Positions 30,233 through 40,532 of a stretch of DNA of 64,000 nt are shown here, piece after piece. Source of the DNA: Rubrivivax gelatinosus. GTDB taxonomy: Bacteria; Pseudomonadota; Gammaproteobacteria; Burkholderiales; Burkholderiaceae_C. Both the position numbers and the translations under genes were made by a program. Position 1 is the first letter of the stretch. Each line of letters opens with the position of its first letter. The DNA is taken from assembly GCF_004340905.1 (NCBI RefSeq), contig NZ_SLXD01000005.1, positions 248,001 through 312,000 on the forward strand, given 5' to 3'. The notes beneath the pieces were generated by a model. That model did not search any database, was not told the DNA's origin, and was given only the letters and a program-made list of their open reading frames with translations.

Positions 30233-31204
30233 TCAGCGCTCCTTGGTGTCGCTGAAGCGGCCGTAGGATTGCAGGCGCTCGTAGCGGCGGTCCAGCAGCT
30301 CCTTGGGCTTCAGGTCGACGACCTGGCGCAGCGCGTCGTTGAGGCCGCGCTTGAGCTGCGCCGCCATCCACTTGGGATCGCGATGCGCGCCGCCGACCGG
30401 CTCGTTGACGATCTTGTCGACCAGGCCCAGCGCCTTCAGACGATGGGCCGTGATGCCCAGCGCCTCGGCGGCGTCGGAGGCGCGTTCGGCGGTCTTCCAG
30501 AGGATGGAGGCGCAGCCTTCGGGCGAGATCACCGAGTACACCGAGTACTGCAGCATCAGCACCTGGTCGCCGACGCTGATCGCCAGCGCGCCGCCGGAGC
30601 CGCCTTCGCCGATGATCGTCGTGATGATCGGCACTTCCAGGCGCGCCATCTCGAAGATGTTGCGGCCGATGGCCTCGGACTGGCCGCGTTCCTCGGCGCC
30701 GATGCCCGGGTAGGCGCCCGGCGTGTCGACGAAGGTGAAGACCGGCAGGCCGAACTTCTCGGCCAGCTGCATCAGGCGCAGCGCCTTGCGGTAGCCCTCG
30801 GGGCGCGACATGCCGAAGTTGCGCGCGGTGCGCTCCTTGGTGTCGCGGCCCTTCTGGTGGCCGATGACCATGCAGGCGTTGCCGTTGAAACGCGCCATGC
30901 CGCCGACGATCGACTGGTCGTCGGCGTAGTGGCGGTCACCGTGCAGTTCCTGGAAGTCGGTGAAGATCTCGGCGACGTAGTCCAGCGTGTAGGGCCGCTG
31001 CGGATGGCGCGCGATCTGCGTGACCTGCCACGGCGACAGGCTGGAGTAGATCTCCTTCGTCAGCTGCACGCTCTTGCCTGCCAGCCGGTCGATCTCTTCC
31101 GAGATGTCGACCGCCGACTCGTTCTGCACGAAGCGCAGCTCGTCGATCTTGGATTCCAGCTCGGCGATCGGCTGTTCGAACTCGAGGAAGTGGCGTTTGC
31201 TCAT
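30233..31204 (-). CDS. accA: Acetyl-CoA carboxylase carboxyltransferase subunit alpha
   Basis: Forms with AccD the carboxyltransferase that makes malonyl-CoA for fatty-acid synthesis. 323 residues, normal length. It starts at [20 protein letters not shown]; the frame continues upstream but without family similarity. Recognisable blocks are [90 protein letters not shown] and [11 protein letters not shown]. It is followed 2 nt later by tilS, a coupling found in many betaproteobacteria. Confidence 0.97.
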   Translation of the reverse strand: MSKRHFLEFEQPIAELESKIDELRFVQNESAVDISEEIDRLAGKSVQLTKEIYSSLSPWQVTQIARHPQRPYTLDYVAEIFTDFQELHGDRHYADDQSIVGGMARFNGNACMVIGHQKGRDTKERTARNFGMSRPEGYRKALRLMQLAEKFGLPVFTFVDTPGAYPGIGAEERGQSEAIGRNIFEMARLEVPIITTIIGEGGSGGALAISVGDQVLMLQYSVYSVISPEGCASILWKTAERASDAAEALGITAHRLKALGLVDKIVNEPVGGAHRDPKWMAAQLKRGLNDALRQVVDLKPKELLDRRYERLQSYGRFSDTKER

Positions 31205-31251
31205 GCTTTGATCTCGCAGTCTGACGGACGACCCATCAAGCGGCCGCCGTG

Positions 31252-31316
31252 GGCCGGCTCTGCCGGACCACTGGCGGCGCCCCCTGGGGGGAGCGCCGAA
31301 GGCGCTACGGGGGGGT
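31252..31316. repeat. GC-rich intergenic dyad
   Basis: Between the glycosylase gene and accA lies a short block of nested dyads: GCGCCCCC/GGGGGGAGCGC and GCGCC-GAA-GGCGC, ending in GGGGGGG. A loosely similar arrangement (GGCCGAAGGCC followed by GGGTGCCCC) occurs at 5541-5564. Blocks of this sort recur between genes in Burkholderiales genomes, but their role is not established. Confidence 0.35.
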
Positions 31317-31317
31317 C

Positions 31318-31974
31318 CTAATAACTCACGGGAAGCGGATCCAGGCTCCGCCAAATATACCAAGTGGCCACCGAGCGGTACGGTGCCCACGCCTCGCCGA
31401 CCTCGCGCGCCTCGGCACGCGACACCGGCTCGCCGCTGAAGTAGTTGAGGCTGATGCCCTTCAGCAGGCCGAGGTCGTCCAGCGGCAGGACGTTCGGTCG
31501 CATCAGGTGGAAGATCAGGAACATCTCGGCGGTCCAGCGGCCGATGCCGCGGATCGCGACGAGCTCGGCGATGATCGCCTCGTCGTCCATCTGCTGCCAG
31601 TCGGCGACGTGCACGGTGCCGTCGACGAAGTGGCGCGCCAGGTCGAGCAGGTACTCGGTCTTGCGCGCCGACAGCCCGGCAGCACGCATCGTCAGCGGGT
31701 CCAGCGCGTTGACGGCCTGCGGCGCGAGGTGCGTCGCCGGGCCTTCCACCAACGCGGAGAACTTGTTCCACACCGACTGCGCCGCCTTCACCGAGATCTG
31801 CTGGCCGACGATCGAACGCGCCAGCGTCGTGAAGGCGTCGCCGCGGCTTTCCAGCCGGGCTTCGCCGAAACGCGGGATCAGCTTCTTCATCACCCGGTCG
31901 CGGCGCGACAGGTGGCGGCAGGCGTCGTCCCAGTAGGCCGGCGTCACGGCGAGGACCTGGTCACGAGGGGACAT
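31318..31974 (-). CDS. DNA-3-methyladenine glycosylase, AlkA type
   Basis: Removes alkylated bases from DNA as the first step of base-excision repair. 218 residues. The HhH-GPD superfamily fold is visible: [20 protein letters not shown], helix-hairpin-helix [20 protein letters not shown], and the catalytic Asp in [14 protein letters not shown]. It is shorter than E. coli AlkA, lacking that enzyme's N-terminal domain, as is common for the short glycosylases in Burkholderiales. It starts at the ATG 4 bp after cysS and ends 113 bp before accA. Confidence 0.92.
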   Translation of the reverse strand: MSPRDQVLAVTPAYWDDACRHLSRRDRVMKKLIPRFGEARLESRGDAFTTLARSIVGQQISVKAAQSVWNKFSALVEGPATHLAPQAVNALDPLTMRAAGLSARKTEYLLDLARHFVDGTVHVADWQQMDDEAIIAELVAIRGIGRWTAEMFLIFHLMRPNVLPLDDLGLLKGISLNYFSGEPVSRAEAREVGEAWAPYRSVATWYIWRSLDPLPVSY

Positions 31975-31978
31975 GCGC

Positions 31979-33352
31979 TCAGGCCTTCACCCAGGTGGTG
32001 CCCTGCGGCGTGTCCTTCAGCACCACGCCTTTCGCGGCCAGTTCGTCGCGGATGCGGTCGGCGTCGGCGAAGCGGCGCTCGCGCTTGGCGGCAGCACGCG
32101 CTTCGATCTGGCGCTGGATCTCGGCGTCGTCGACGCCGGCACCGGCCTGCAGGAAGGCGCGCGGCGCCTGCTGCAGGATGCCGAGCACGGCGCCCAGCGA
32201 CACCAGCAGCTTGGCCGTCGCCGCGTCGCGGCTGCGGTTGAGCTCGTTGGCCAGCTCGAACAGCACGGCCAGCGCGCCCGGCGTGTTGAAGTCGTCGTCC
32301 ATCGCCGCCTTGAAGGCGGCGGCACGCGGCTCGGCCCAGTCGATGTCGCCGGCCGCGGCCTCGGCGCCGTCGAGCGCGGTGTAGAGCCGGCGCAGCGCGG
32401 CACGCGCCTCGTCGAGCAGCGAGTCGGCGAAGTTGAACGGGCTGCGGTAGTGCGTGCGCAGCATGAAGAAACGCACCGTCTCGCCGTCGAACTTCTTCAG
32501 CACGTCGGCGATGGTGAAGAAGTTGCCCAGGCTCTTGGACATCTTCTCGTTGTCGACGTTGAGGAAGCCGTTGTGCAGCCAGTAGTTGACGACCGGATGA
32601 CCGTAGGCGCCTTCGCTCTGCGCGATCTCGTTCTCGTGGTGCGGGAACTGCAGGTCCATGCCGCCGCCGTGCAGGTCGAAACGTTCGCCCAGCAGCGCGC
32701 AGCTCATCGCAGAACACTCGATGTGCCAGCCCGGGCGCCCGGCGCCGAAGGGGCTGTCCCACTTGGCGTCGGCCGGCTCCTCGGGTTTGGCCGACTTCCA
32801 GAGCACGAAGTCCAGCGGGTCGTCCTTGCCGCCGGCCACCTCGACACGTTCGCCGGCCCGCAACTCGTCCAGCGACTTGCCGGAGAGCTTGCCGTAGCCG
32901 GGAAAACGCCGCACCGCGAAGTTCACGTCGCCGTCGTCGGCGCGGTAGGCCAGGTTGTTGCGCTCCAGCCGGCCGATGATGTCCAGCATCTGCGGCACGT
33001 AGTCGGTGGCGCGCGGCTCGTGCGTCGGCAGCGCCAGGCCCAACGCGGCGAAGTCGCGGTGCATCGCCTCGATCATCTGGTCGGTCAGCGCGCGGATGGA
33101 CAGGCCGCGTTCGAGCGCGCGGCGGATGATCTTGTCGTCGATGTCGGTGATGTTGCGGACGTAGGTGACGTCGTAGCCGCTGGCCTCGAGCCAGCGGTAG
33201 ACGACGTCGAAAGCCAGGTTCATCCGCGCGTGCCCCATGTGGCACAGGTCGTACACCGTGATGCCGCACACGTACATGCGCACACGGCCGGGCTCGAGGG
33301 GAACGAAGGTCTCGAGGCGGCGCGTCAGGGTGTTGTGGAGGCGAAGCGTCAT
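31979..33352 (-). CDS. cysS: Cysteinyl-tRNA synthetase
   Basis: Charges tRNA-Cys. 457 residues, normal size. It starts at [20 protein letters not shown]; the upstream extension lacks family features. Class I motifs: [17 protein letters not shown] with the HIGH-like HMGH and a zinc Cys, the zinc-ligand region [20 protein letters not shown], and the KMSKS loop [12 protein letters not shown]. The C-terminal anticodon-binding helices follow. It shares the 86-bp divergent region 33353-33438 with the TPR gene. Confidence 0.97.
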   Translation of the reverse strand: MTLRLHNTLTRRLETFVPLEPGRVRMYVCGITVYDLCHMGHARMNLAFDVVYRWLEASGYDVTYVRNITDIDDKIIRRALERGLSIRALTDQMIEAMHRDFAALGLALPTHEPRATDYVPQMLDIIGRLERNNLAYRADDGDVNFAVRRFPGYGKLSGKSLDELRAGERVEVAGGKDDPLDFVLWKSAKPEEPADAKWDSPFGAGRPGWHIECSAMSCALLGERFDLHGGGMDLQFPHHENEIAQSEGAYGHPVVNYWLHNGFLNVDNEKMSKSLGNFFTIADVLKKFDGETVRFFMLRTHYRSPFNFADSLLDEARAALRRLYTALDGAEAAAGDIDWAEPRAAAFKAAMDDDFNTPGALAVLFELANELNRSRDAATAKLLVSLGAVLGILQQAPRAFLQAGAGVDDAEIQRQIEARAAAKRERRFADADRIRDELAAKGVVLKDTPQGTTWVKA

Positions 33353-33438
33353 GCAGTCCGGAATCTTCAGGGAGGCGCGCCGATACAATCTTTCAGTATA
33401 GCGGGCCACCTGTCGTGGCCTGCCCGTTCCGCCCCCCG

Positions 33439-33945
33439 ATGCCGATGCTCCGTGCCCTGATCGCCGCGTTCGCGCTTTGCGTCGCCTCCCTCGTGCATGC
33501 AGACGATGTCGCCGACGCGCAGCGACTGCTTCAGGGCGGGCAACCCGAGGCCGCGCTCGCACGCGCCGAGGCTGCCCTCGCGCAGCGTCCGAACGATGCC
33601 TCGCTGCGCTTCACGCGCGCGGTGGCCCTGATGGACCTGGCCCGCGACGCCGAGGCGCTCGACGCCTTCCAGCGCATGACCCAGGACTACCCCGAACTGC
33701 CCGAGCCCTACAACAACCTGGGCCTGCTGTACGCCCGTGCCGGCCGGCTGGAGGAGGCACGCGTGGCGCTGGAGACCGCGTTGCGCAACGACCCTGCGCA
33801 CCGCGTCGCACGGCGCAACCTCGGAGACGTCCTGCTGAGACTGGCGCTGCAGGCCTGGGAGGGGGCCGACGCCGCGTTGCCCGGCGACCCGGAGCTGCAA
33901 CGCCGCATCCGCATCGGCCGCGAGCTGGCTGCGAGCCCCCGCTGA
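33439..33945 (+). CDS. Periplasmic TPR protein
   Basis: 168 residues with a signal peptide ([21 protein letters not shown], cleaved after HA). Then come about three tetratricopeptide repeats: [40 protein letters not shown], and [20 protein letters not shown], with [13 protein letters not shown]. The short C-terminal helix is partly acidic. TPR proteins provide protein-binding platforms; the partner is not evident. It sits just upstream of the two cyclophilin genes in the same direction, 70 bp away, so it may share their message. Confidence 0.8.
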   Translation: MPMLRALIAAFALCVASLVHADDVADAQRLLQGGQPEAALARAEAALAQRPNDASLRFTRAVALMDLARDAEALDAFQRMTQDYPELPEPYNNLGLLYARAGRLEEARVALETALRNDPAHRVARRNLGDVLLRLALQAWEGADAALPGDPELQRRIRIGRELAASPR

Positions 33946-34015
33946 GCCCGGGGCCCGGCGCCAGCGCGCGACGGGCGTCGCTAGACTTCCCGCACCCGCC
34001 AACACGAGGCCTTTC

Positions 34016-34579
34016 ATGCTCCGCCACGCCAAGTTGCTCGCCTTTGCCGCCGCCGCGGCACTGACCGCCCTGCCCGCCTTCGCACAGACCGTGCGCCTGG
34101 ACACCAGTGCCGGCGACATCGTCGTCGAGCTCGACGCCGCCAAGGCGCCCAAGACCGTCGAGAACTTCGTCCAGTACGTCAAGGCAGGCCACTACGACGG
34201 CACGATCTTCCATCGGGTGATCCCCGGCTTCATGGTCCAGGGCGGCGGCATGAAGCCCGACATGAACGAGAAGCCGACGCGCAAGCCGATCGCTCTGGAG
34301 AGCCGCAACGGCCTGTCCAACGCCCGCGGCACGCTGGCGATGGCGCGCACGATGGTGCCCGACTCGGCGACCGCGCAGTTCTTCATCAACGTCGCGGACA
34401 ACACCTTCCTCGACCAGCCCAACGCACGCGACGGCAACGGCTACGCCGTCTTCGGCCGCGTGACCGCGGGCATGGACGTCGTCGACAGGATCGTCGCGAC
34501 GCCCACCACATCGTCGGGCCCGCACCAGAACGTGCCGGCCACGCCGGTGATCATCCGCAAGGCCACCCTGGAGAAATGA
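34016..34579 (+). CDS. ppiA: Periplasmic peptidyl-prolyl isomerase (cyclophilin A type)
   Basis: Catalyses cis-trans isomerisation of proline bonds during folding in the periplasm. 187 residues: signal peptide [18 protein letters not shown], then the cyclophilin domain with [36 protein letters not shown] (catalytic Arg), [27 protein letters not shown] and [18 protein letters not shown]. The next gene encodes a very similar protein without a signal peptide, so a gene duplication has produced periplasmic and cytosolic forms in tandem. Confidence 0.93.
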   Translation: MLRHAKLLAFAAAAALTALPAFAQTVRLDTSAGDIVVELDAAKAPKTVENFVQYVKAGHYDGTIFHRVIPGFMVQGGGMKPDMNEKPTRKPIALESRNGLSNARGTLAMARTMVPDSATAQFFINVADNTFLDQPNARDGNGYAVFGRVTAGMDVVDRIVATPTTSSGPHQNVPATPVIIRKATLEK

Positions 34580-34580
34580 G

Positions 34581-35081
34581 ATGAGCAAACAAGTGCAGTT
34601 CGAGACCACCGCCGGCAACATCGTCATCGAGCTCGACGACGAACGCGCCCCGGTGACGGCGGCCAACTTCCTCGACTACGTGAAGAAGGGCCACTACGAC
34701 GGCACCATCTTCCACCGCGTCATCAAGGGCTTCATGGTCCAGGGCGGCGGTTTCGAGCCCGGCATGAAGCAGAAGCCTACCGGCGCCGGCATCCAGAACG
34801 AAGCCAAGAACGGCCTGCGCAACCTGCGCTACACGCTGGCCATGGCGCGCACCTCCGATCCGCACTCGGCCAGCGCGCAGTTCTTCATCAACACCAGCGA
34901 CAACGGCTTCCTCGACAACGACCGCGCGCAGGACGGCTGGGGCTACGCCGTGTTCGGCAAGGTGGTCTCGGGCACCGAGGTCGTCGACCTGATCGAACGC
35001 GTGCGCACCGGCCGCAAGGGCTACCACGACGACGTGCCGCTGGAAGACGTGCGCATCGACCGCGCGACCGAGGTCGCCTGA
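34581..35081 (+). CDS. ppiB: Cytosolic peptidyl-prolyl isomerase (cyclophilin B type)
   Basis: 166 residues, no signal peptide, 1 bp after ppiA. The cyclophilin motifs are complete: [80 protein letters not shown]. It assists folding in the cytosol. Its stop codon TGA and the lpxH ATG overlap (ATG at 35081), as is usual for ppiB-lpxH pairs in betaproteobacteria, which supports a ppiA-ppiB-lpxH-mtfA operon. Confidence 0.95.
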   Translation: MSKQVQFETTAGNIVIELDDERAPVTAANFLDYVKKGHYDGTIFHRVIKGFMVQGGGFEPGMKQKPTGAGIQNEAKNGLRNLRYTLAMARTSDPHSASAQFFINTSDNGFLDNDRAQDGWGYAVFGKVVSGTEVVDLIERVRTGRKGYHDDVPLEDVRIDRATEVA

Positions 35082-35887
35082 TGTCCGCAGGCAGCGCCGA
35101 AGGCGTGGCGGCGCTGCCCGCGTTCTTCGAGTTCGAGGCGCCACGCGATTGGCGCACGATCGACTTCATCTCCGACATCCACCTCGCGCCGGCGCTACCG
35201 CGCACGACCGCGGCCTGGCGCGAGCACCTGCTGCACACCAGCGCCGATGCGGTGTTCGTGCTCGGCGACCTGTTCGAGACCTGGGTCGGGGACGACGTGC
35301 GCAGCCGGCCTTTCGAGGCCGAGTGCGCCGAGGTGCTGGCGGAAGCAGCCAGCCGCCGCAGCCTGGCCTTCATGGCCGGCAACCGCGACTTTCTCGTCGG
35401 CGCGCGCCTGATGCGCGAGACCGGCGTGATGGGCCTGGCCGACCCGACGGTGCTCGACGCCTGGGGCCGGCGCGTGCTGCTGACGCACGGCGACGCGCTG
35501 TGTCTGGACGACCGCGACTACCTCGTATTCCGCGCAATGGTGCGCAGCGACGCCTGGCAGCGCGACTTTCTGGCACGGCCGCTGGACGAGCGCCTGTCCA
35601 TCGCCGCCGACATCCGCCGCCGCAGCGAAGCGCGCCAGGACGACGCCGCGCGCTACGCCGATGTCGACACCGCGGCCGCGGTCGCGTGGATGCACGCCGT
35701 CGGCACGGCCGAGCTGGTGCACGGCCACACCCATCGCCCCGGCAGCGAAACGCTGGCGCCGGGCTACCGCCGCCACGTGCTCACCGACTGGGACCTCGAC
35801 GACGTGCACGCCCCGCGCGCCGAGGTGCTGCGCCTGACGCGCGACGGCTTCCAACGCGTGCCGCCGGCCACGGCAGCCGGCGCCTGA
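35081..35887 (+). CDS. lpxH: UDP-2,3-diacylglucosamine diphosphatase
   Basis: Hydrolyses UDP-2,3-diacylglucosamine to lipid X in lipid A synthesis at the inner membrane surface. 268 residues; metallophosphoesterase motifs are IDFISDIHLAP (DxH), FVLGDLFETWVGDD (GD), MAGNRDFLVG (GNxD), LLTHGDALCLDDRDY, and VHGHTHRPG (GHTH). These ligands place two Mn ions. Start and stop overlap those of ppiB and mtfA, so expression is coupled. Confidence 0.95.
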   Translation: MSAGSAEGVAALPAFFEFEAPRDWRTIDFISDIHLAPALPRTTAAWREHLLHTSADAVFVLGDLFETWVGDDVRSRPFEAECAEVLAEAASRRSLAFMAGNRDFLVGARLMRETGVMGLADPTVLDAWGRRVLLTHGDALCLDDRDYLVFRAMVRSDAWQRDFLARPLDERLSIAADIRRRSEARQDDAARYADVDTAAAVAWMHAVGTAELVHGHTHRPGSETLAPGYRRHVLTDWDLDDVHAPRAEVLRLTRDGFQRVPPATAAGA

Positions 35888-36672
35888 TGTGGCAGCGCCT
35901 GCTGGGGCGGCTGCGCGAGCGCCGCGACGAGGCGGCCGTCGCGCGCCGCCCGATCCCGGACGACCTCTGGAAACGCACGCTGGTGCGCTACCCCTTCCTC
36001 AGACGCCGTGACCCCGAGACCGCGGCCGCACTGCGCCGCCTGACCAGCCTGTTCCTGGACCGCAAGGAGTTCAGCGCCCAGCCCGGCGTGCGCCTGACCG
36101 ACCACGTCGCGGTCGCGGTCGCCGCCCAGGCCTGCCTGCCGATCCTGCGCCTGGGGCTCGAGGCCTACGACGGATTCGTCGGCATCGTGCTGCACCCCGA
36201 CCAGGTCGTCGCACGCCGCTCCACCGTCGACGAGGACGGGGTCGTGCACGAGTACGAAGAGCTGCTGTCGGGCGAGGCCATGGAAGGCGGCCCGGTGATG
36301 CTGTCCTGGCAGGACGTGCGCGCCGCCGGTCGCAGCGCCACCGACGCCTACAACGTCGTCATCCACGAGTTCGCCCATGTGCTCGACATGGCCGACGGCA
36401 TTGCCGACGGCGTGCCGCTGCTGCCGCACGATCTGCCGCGCAGCGAATGGTCCGCGGCGCTGGACGCCGACTACGAGGCCTTCTGCCGTCGCGTCGACGC
36501 CGAGGAGGACACCGCGCTGGACCCGTACGGCGCGCAGTCGCCCGACGAGTTCTTCGCCGTCGCCAGTGAGGCGTTCTTCGTCGCGCCCGAGGCGATGAAA
36601 AAAGAACACCCCGTGCTGTACGAGGTGTTCATGCGTTTCTACCGGCAGGATCCGGCGGCCGAAGCCGCCTGA
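35887..36672 (+). CDS. mtfA: MtfA-family zinc peptidase
   Basis: 261 residues; the ATG at 35887 overlaps the lpxH stop (TGATG). A gluzincin HExxH-like motif in VVIHEFAHVLDMADG and a downstream Glu in FAVASEAFFVAPEAM make the zinc site, as in E. coli MtfA, a peptidase that interacts with the regulator Mlc. The N-terminal part contains WKRTLVRYPFLRRRDPETAA and LFLDRKEFSAQPGVRLTD, typical for the family. The physiological substrate in this organism is unknown. It converges with clpA, 10 bp away. Confidence 0.92.
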   Translation: MWQRLLGRLRERRDEAAVARRPIPDDLWKRTLVRYPFLRRRDPETAAALRRLTSLFLDRKEFSAQPGVRLTDHVAVAVAAQACLPILRLGLEAYDGFVGIVLHPDQVVARRSTVDEDGVVHEYEELLSGEAMEGGPVMLSWQDVRAAGRSATDAYNVVIHEFAHVLDMADGIADGVPLLPHDLPRSEWSAALDADYEAFCRRVDAEEDTALDPYGAQSPDEFFAVASEAFFVAPEAMKKEHPVLYEVFMRFYRQDPAAEAA

Positions 36673-36682
36673 AACCGCAGCC

Positions 36683-38995
36683 TCAGGCCGGCGTCGCCTC
36701 GGTGCGCGGCTTGTCGCTGCGCTTGGGCGGCTGGATGTCGAGCTGCACCTCGTCCTTGTCGTCCAGGTCCACCGTCAGGCGGCCCCCATCGACCAGGCGG
36801 CCGAACAGCAGTTCGTCGGCCAGCGCGCGCCGGATCATGTCCTGGATCAGGCGCTGCATCGGCCGCGCGCCCATCAGCGGATCGAAGCCCTTCTTGGCCA
36901 GGTGCTGGCGAAGCTTGTCGGTGAAGGTGACTTCGACCTTCTTCTCGGCGAGCTGGCTCTCCAGCTGCAGCAGGAACTTGTCGACGACGCGCAGGATGAT
37001 CTCTTCGTCCAGCGCACGGAAGGACACGATCGCGTCGAGCCGGTTGCGGAATTCGGGCGTGAACAGGCGCTTGATGTCGGCCATCTCGTCGCCCTGCTCG
37101 CGCCGGGTCGTGAAGCCGATCGTCGACTTGTTCATCGTCTCGGCGCCGGCGTTCGTCGTCATGATGATGATGACGCTGCGGAAGTCGGCCTTGCGCCCGT
37201 TGTTGTCGGTCAGCGTGCCGTGGTCCATCACCTGCAGCAGCACGTTGAAGACGTCGGGGTGGGCCTTCTCGATCTCGTCGAGCAGCAGCACCGCGTGCGG
37301 CTTCTTCGTGATCGCCTCGGTCAGCAGGCCGCCCTGGTCGAAACCGACGTAGCCCGGAGGCGCGCCGATCAGGCGGCTGACCGCGTGGCGCTCCATGTAC
37401 TCCGACATGTCGAAGCGGATCAGCTCGATGCCCAGGATGTAGGCCAGCTGCTTGGCGACTTCGGTCTTGCCGACGCCGGTGGGGCCGCTGAACAGGAACG
37501 AGCCGATCGGCTTGTCCGGCTTGCCCAGGCCCGAACGCGCCATCTTGATCGCCGCGGCCAGCGCCTCGATCGAGGCGTCCTGGCCGAAGACGACGCTCTT
37601 CAGGTCGCGTTCCAGCGTCTTCAGCTTGTCGCGGTCGTCGCTGGACACCGAGGCCGGCGGGATGCGCGCGATCTTGGCGACGATCTCCTCGACCTCGTTG
37701 CGGGTGATCGTCTTCTTCTGCTTGCTCTTGGGCAGGATGCGCTGCGCGGCACCGGCTTCGTCGATGACGTCGATCGCCTTGTCGGGCAGGTGGCGGTCGT
37801 TGATGTACTTGGCCGACAGCTCGGCCGCAGCCTGCAGCGCGCCGAGCGCGTACTTGACGTTGTGATGGTCCTCGAAGCGCGACTTCAGACCCTTCAGGAT
37901 CTCGATCGTCTGCTCGACCGAGGGCTCGACGACGTCGACCTTCTGGAACCGCCGCGACAGCGCCGCATCCTTCTCGAAGATGCCGCGGTACTCGGTGAAG
38001 GTGGTCGCGCCGATGCACTTCATCGAACCGCTGGACAGCGCGGGCTTGAGCAGGTTGCTCGCGTCCAGCGTGCCGCCCGACGCCGCGCCGGCACCGATCA
38101 GCGTGTGGATCTCGTCGATGAAGAGGATCGCGTTCGGCTGGTCCTTGAGCTGCTTGAGCACGCCCTTCAGACGCTGCTCGAAGTCGCCGCGGTACTTGGT
38201 GCCGGCCAGCAGCGCGCCCATGTCGAGCGCGTAGACGGTCGACTCGGCCAGCACCTCGGGCACGTCCTTCTCGGTGATGCGCCAGGCCAGGCCTTCGGCG
38301 ATCGCGGTCTTGCCGACGCCGGCCTCGCCGACCAGCAGCGGGTTGTTCTTGCGCCGGCGACACAGCACCTGGATGACACGCTCGACCTCCAGCTCGCGGC
38401 CGATCAGCGGGTCGATCTTGCCGGCGATCGCCAGTGCGTTCAGGTTCTGCGTGAACTGCTCGAGCGGCGAGCCCTTGCCTTCACCGCCCGCTTCGTCGCG
38501 TTCGCCTTCGTTGCCGCCGGGGCTGTTGTCACTGGACTTCGCCGGCTCCGGCGGGTCGCTCTTCTTGATGCCGTGGGCGATGAAGTTGACGACGTCCAGC
38601 CGCGTCACGCCCTGCTGGTGCAGGTAGTAGACGGCATGCGAGTCCTTCTCGCCGAAGATGGCCACCAGCACGTTGGCGCCGGTGACTTCCTTCTTGCCGC
38701 TGCCCGTGCTCTGCACGTGCATGATCGCGCGCTGGATCACGCGCTGGAACCCGAGCGTCGGCTGGGTGTCGACTTCCTCGCTGCCCGAGACCGTCGGCGT
38801 GTTCTCCTTGATGAAGGTCGCCAGGCTCTTGCGCAGGTCCTCGATGTTGGCTGCGCAGGCACGCAGCACCTCGGCGGCGCTCGGGTTGTCGAGCAGCGCC
38901 ATCAGCAGGTGCTCGACGGTGATGAACTCATGCCGCTGCTGGCGCGCTTCGACGAACGCCATGTGCAGGCTGACTTCCAGTTCTTGCGCAATCAT
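36683..38995 (-). CDS. clpA: ATP-dependent Clp protease ATP-binding subunit ClpA
   Basis: Unfolds proteins, including N-end-rule substrates delivered by ClpS, and feeds them to ClpP in the cytosol. 770 residues from [21 protein letters not shown] domain (about 1-145), AAA1 with Walker [19 protein letters not shown] and Walker [19 protein letters not shown]2 with [20 protein letters not shown] and [20 protein letters not shown]. The ATG overlaps the clpS stop as ATGA. An acidic-glycine linker (about 150-175, [19 protein letters not shown]) after the N domain is variable in the family. Confidence 0.97.
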   Translation of the reverse strand: MIAQELEVSLHMAFVEARQQRHEFITVEHLLMALLDNPSAAEVLRACAANIEDLRKSLATFIKENTPTVSGSEEVDTQPTLGFQRVIQRAIMHVQSTGSGKKEVTGANVLVAIFGEKDSHAVYYLHQQGVTRLDVVNFIAHGIKKSDPPEPAKSSDNSPGGNEGERDEAGGEGKGSPLEQFTQNLNALAIAGKIDPLIGRELEVERVIQVLCRRRKNNPLLVGEAGVGKTAIAEGLAWRITEKDVPEVLAESTVYALDMGALLAGTKYRGDFEQRLKGVLKQLKDQPNAILFIDEIHTLIGAGAASGGTLDASNLLKPALSSGSMKCIGATTFTEYRGIFEKDAALSRRFQKVDVVEPSVEQTIEILKGLKSRFEDHHNVKYALGALQAAAELSAKYINDRHLPDKAIDVIDEAGAAQRILPKSKQKKTITRNEVEEIVAKIARIPPASVSSDDRDKLKTLERDLKSVVFGQDASIEALAAAIKMARSGLGKPDKPIGSFLFSGPTGVGKTEVAKQLAYILGIELIRFDMSEYMERHAVSRLIGAPPGYVGFDQGGLLTEAITKKPHAVLLLDEIEKAHPDVFNVLLQVMDHGTLTDNNGRKADFRSVIIIMTTNAGAETMNKSTIGFTTRREQGDEMADIKRLFTPEFRNRLDAIVSFRALDEEIILRVVDKFLLQLESQLAEKKVEVTFTDKLRQHLAKKGFDPLMGARPMQRLIQDMIRRALADELLFGRLVDGGRLTVDLDDKDEVQLDIQPPKRSDKPRTEATPA

Positions 38996-39351
38996 GCGGC
39001 CTCCATAATGCACTGAAGCGGGTGACCGTCGCGGCGGGCCGCGGCGAGCACCAGTTCGACCTTCGTCGCGGCAACGTCCTTAGGGTACACGCCACACACG
39101 CCCCGACCCTCGTGGTGGATCTTGAGCATGATGTGCGTGGCCGTCTCCAGATCACGCTGGAAGTAGTGCTGCAGCACCATGACGACGAACTCCATCGGTG
39201 TGTAGTCGTCGTTGAGCAGCACCACCTGGTACAGGCTGGGCGGCTTGACCTGCTGGGTCTTGCGCTCGGCCACGACAGCGCCGCCCGCGCCTGCGTCCTG
39301 CTCAGGTCGGATCGGCGGCTTCACCGGTGGTACGGGCGGCTCGTCGGGCAT
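38992..39351 (-). CDS. clpS: ATP-dependent Clp protease adaptor ClpS
   Basis: Adaptor that binds N-degrons (Leu, Phe, Tyr, Trp) and presents them to ClpA. 119 residues. An unstructured N-terminal extension (about 1-35) is followed by the ClpS core: [68 protein letters not shown] contains the residues that line the N-degron pocket. It is arranged as in E. coli, divergent from the cold-shock gene cspD. Confidence 0.97.
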   Translation of the reverse strand: MPDEPPVPPVKPPIRPEQDAGAGGAVVAERKTQQVKPPSLYQVVLLNDDYTPMEFVVMVLQHYFQRDLETATHIMLKIHHEGRGVCGVYPKDVAATKVELVLAAARRDGHPLQCIMEAA

Positions 39352-39534
39352 GAAATCATTCTATCGGCGTTGTCGGGGCCTGCTCGCGGCAACTTTGCAT
39401 GACCCGTGCCATGGTCATGTTGATGCGGCTGAGCGCAGTTCAAGCCCCCGCATCGCCGCGACCGCCCCGCGGTCGCCCTGGACGGTTTGACCAATGTTTG
39501 TCGAATCCACGACACAGCACGGCGCCCTCTCGCC

Positions 39535-39564
39535 TTGACACTTTTCCGAAGCCCTCGCCAGAAT
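39535..39564 (+). promoter_or_regulatory. Probable promoter of the cold-shock gene
   Basis: TTGACA at 39535-39540, 18-bp spacer, CAGAAT at 39559-39564. The predicted start is about 35 bp before the ATG at 39605. The leader is AT-richer than its surroundings and contains ATTTTCGATATTC. This is a good sigma-70-type match for this genome's GC content. Confidence 0.55.
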
Positions 39565-39604
39565 CATTTTCGATATTCGCGCGCAGTTAAGCGAGGTGGA
39601 AACA

Positions 39605-39844
39605 ATGGCTGTCGGTACGGTGAAGTGGTTCAACGATGCCAAGGGCTTCGGTTTCATCGAACCCGAAGGAGGAGGCGCTGACGTGTTCGCGCACTTCTCC
39701 GCGGTCCAGATGGAGGGGTTCCGGACCCTGAAGCAGGGAAGCCGCGTCGAGTTCGAGCTCGTCCAGGGCCCCAAGGGCAATCTGGCACAGAACATTCGGC
39801 CGGCGGAGGGAGCCTTGGCTCCCGCCCAGCAAGCCCCAGCCTGA
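39605..39844 (+). CDS. cspD: Cold-shock-domain protein
   Basis: 79 residues; single OB-fold with RNP motifs [15 protein letters not shown] (RNP1) and [10 protein letters not shown] (RNP2), then [20 protein letters not shown] and an Ala/Pro-rich tail of about 12 residues. It binds single-stranded nucleic acid. The symbol is chosen because it faces clpS-clpA, the E. coli cspD arrangement; by sequence alone it could be called cspA-like. The short palindrome GCCTGATATCAGGC at 39839-39852 overlaps its stop codon and may end transcription. Confidence 0.9.
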   Translation: MAVGTVKWFNDAKGFGFIEPEGGGADVFAHFSAVQMEGFRTLKQGSRVEFELVQGPKGNLAQNIRPAEGALAPAQQAPA

Positions 39845-40102
39845 TATCAGGCCCGCATTCGGCGTCGGCTCTTCCGCCAGCCAAGCCGGTATCGGCCGGG
39901 CCGCCCGGCTGCGCTTGATATCCATCAATACTCAACAGGCAACGCTGCCCTGAATACTCTTGCCGCCCCTTCCCGGTGGCGTGCGTGAAGCCCGGGACAG
40001 GACCCTCCGGGCATCGCACGCCAAACCTGTGTCGAACGGCGCCACGGCAGGGCGGCACGCGCCGGAGCGGTGAAAGCCGCAACCGGCAGACGGCACGGCA
40101 AC

Positions 40103-40336
40103 TCAAGCCGCTGCACGGCCACCGCGGCGCCCGGAGCCGGCCAGCACGCCCGCCGACCGCTTCTTCTTGCGTGCAGGGCAATCCTTGCATCGTGGCTTGC
40201 TGCGACAGCATTTGCTCGCCTTGCACCGCAAGCCGTCCGTGAGGGCCTCGGCGGTGGCCGCCGACGCGCGGCGCAGCACGATGATCATGGGCTGCCAGAC
40301 ACTGCCGTCCGCCGTGATGCGCCCATTTCGCTCCAT
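40103..40336 (-). CDS. Small Cys/Lys-rich protein, uncertain start
   Basis: A minus-strand frame of 77 residues if the ATG at 40336 is used (longer or shorter forms are possible, the shortest from 40288). Its central part LRCKASKCCRSKPRCKDCPA has five Cys in 17 residues, followed by a Lys/Arg-rich run. The spacing CxxxxCCxxxxxCxxC suggests metal binding, and similar short Cys/Lys clusters occur in uncharacterised bacterial proteins. It lies in a stretch (39845-40532) with no other gene. No ribosome site is strong, so it may be real or decayed. Confidence 0.4.
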   Translation of the reverse strand: MERNGRITADGSVWQPMIIVLRRASAATAEALTDGLRCKASKCCRSKPRCKDCPARKKKRSAGVLAGSGRRGGRAAA

Positions 40337-40532
40337 CGCTGTCCCATGCCTTCCGCGTCCCTTGCACCGGGCGCGATGATGAGACAAAAGCCGATCAATG
40401 GGTTTCAGCCTGGCGATTGCCCCAGTCTATCGAAAACAGCAGCACCGGGGCCGTGCACTCCCGGCTGAACGGCCGTCGCGCGCCCGCACCGCGACCGTAT
40501 CGAGCACAGTCAGCCAAGCATGCAAGCCCACG

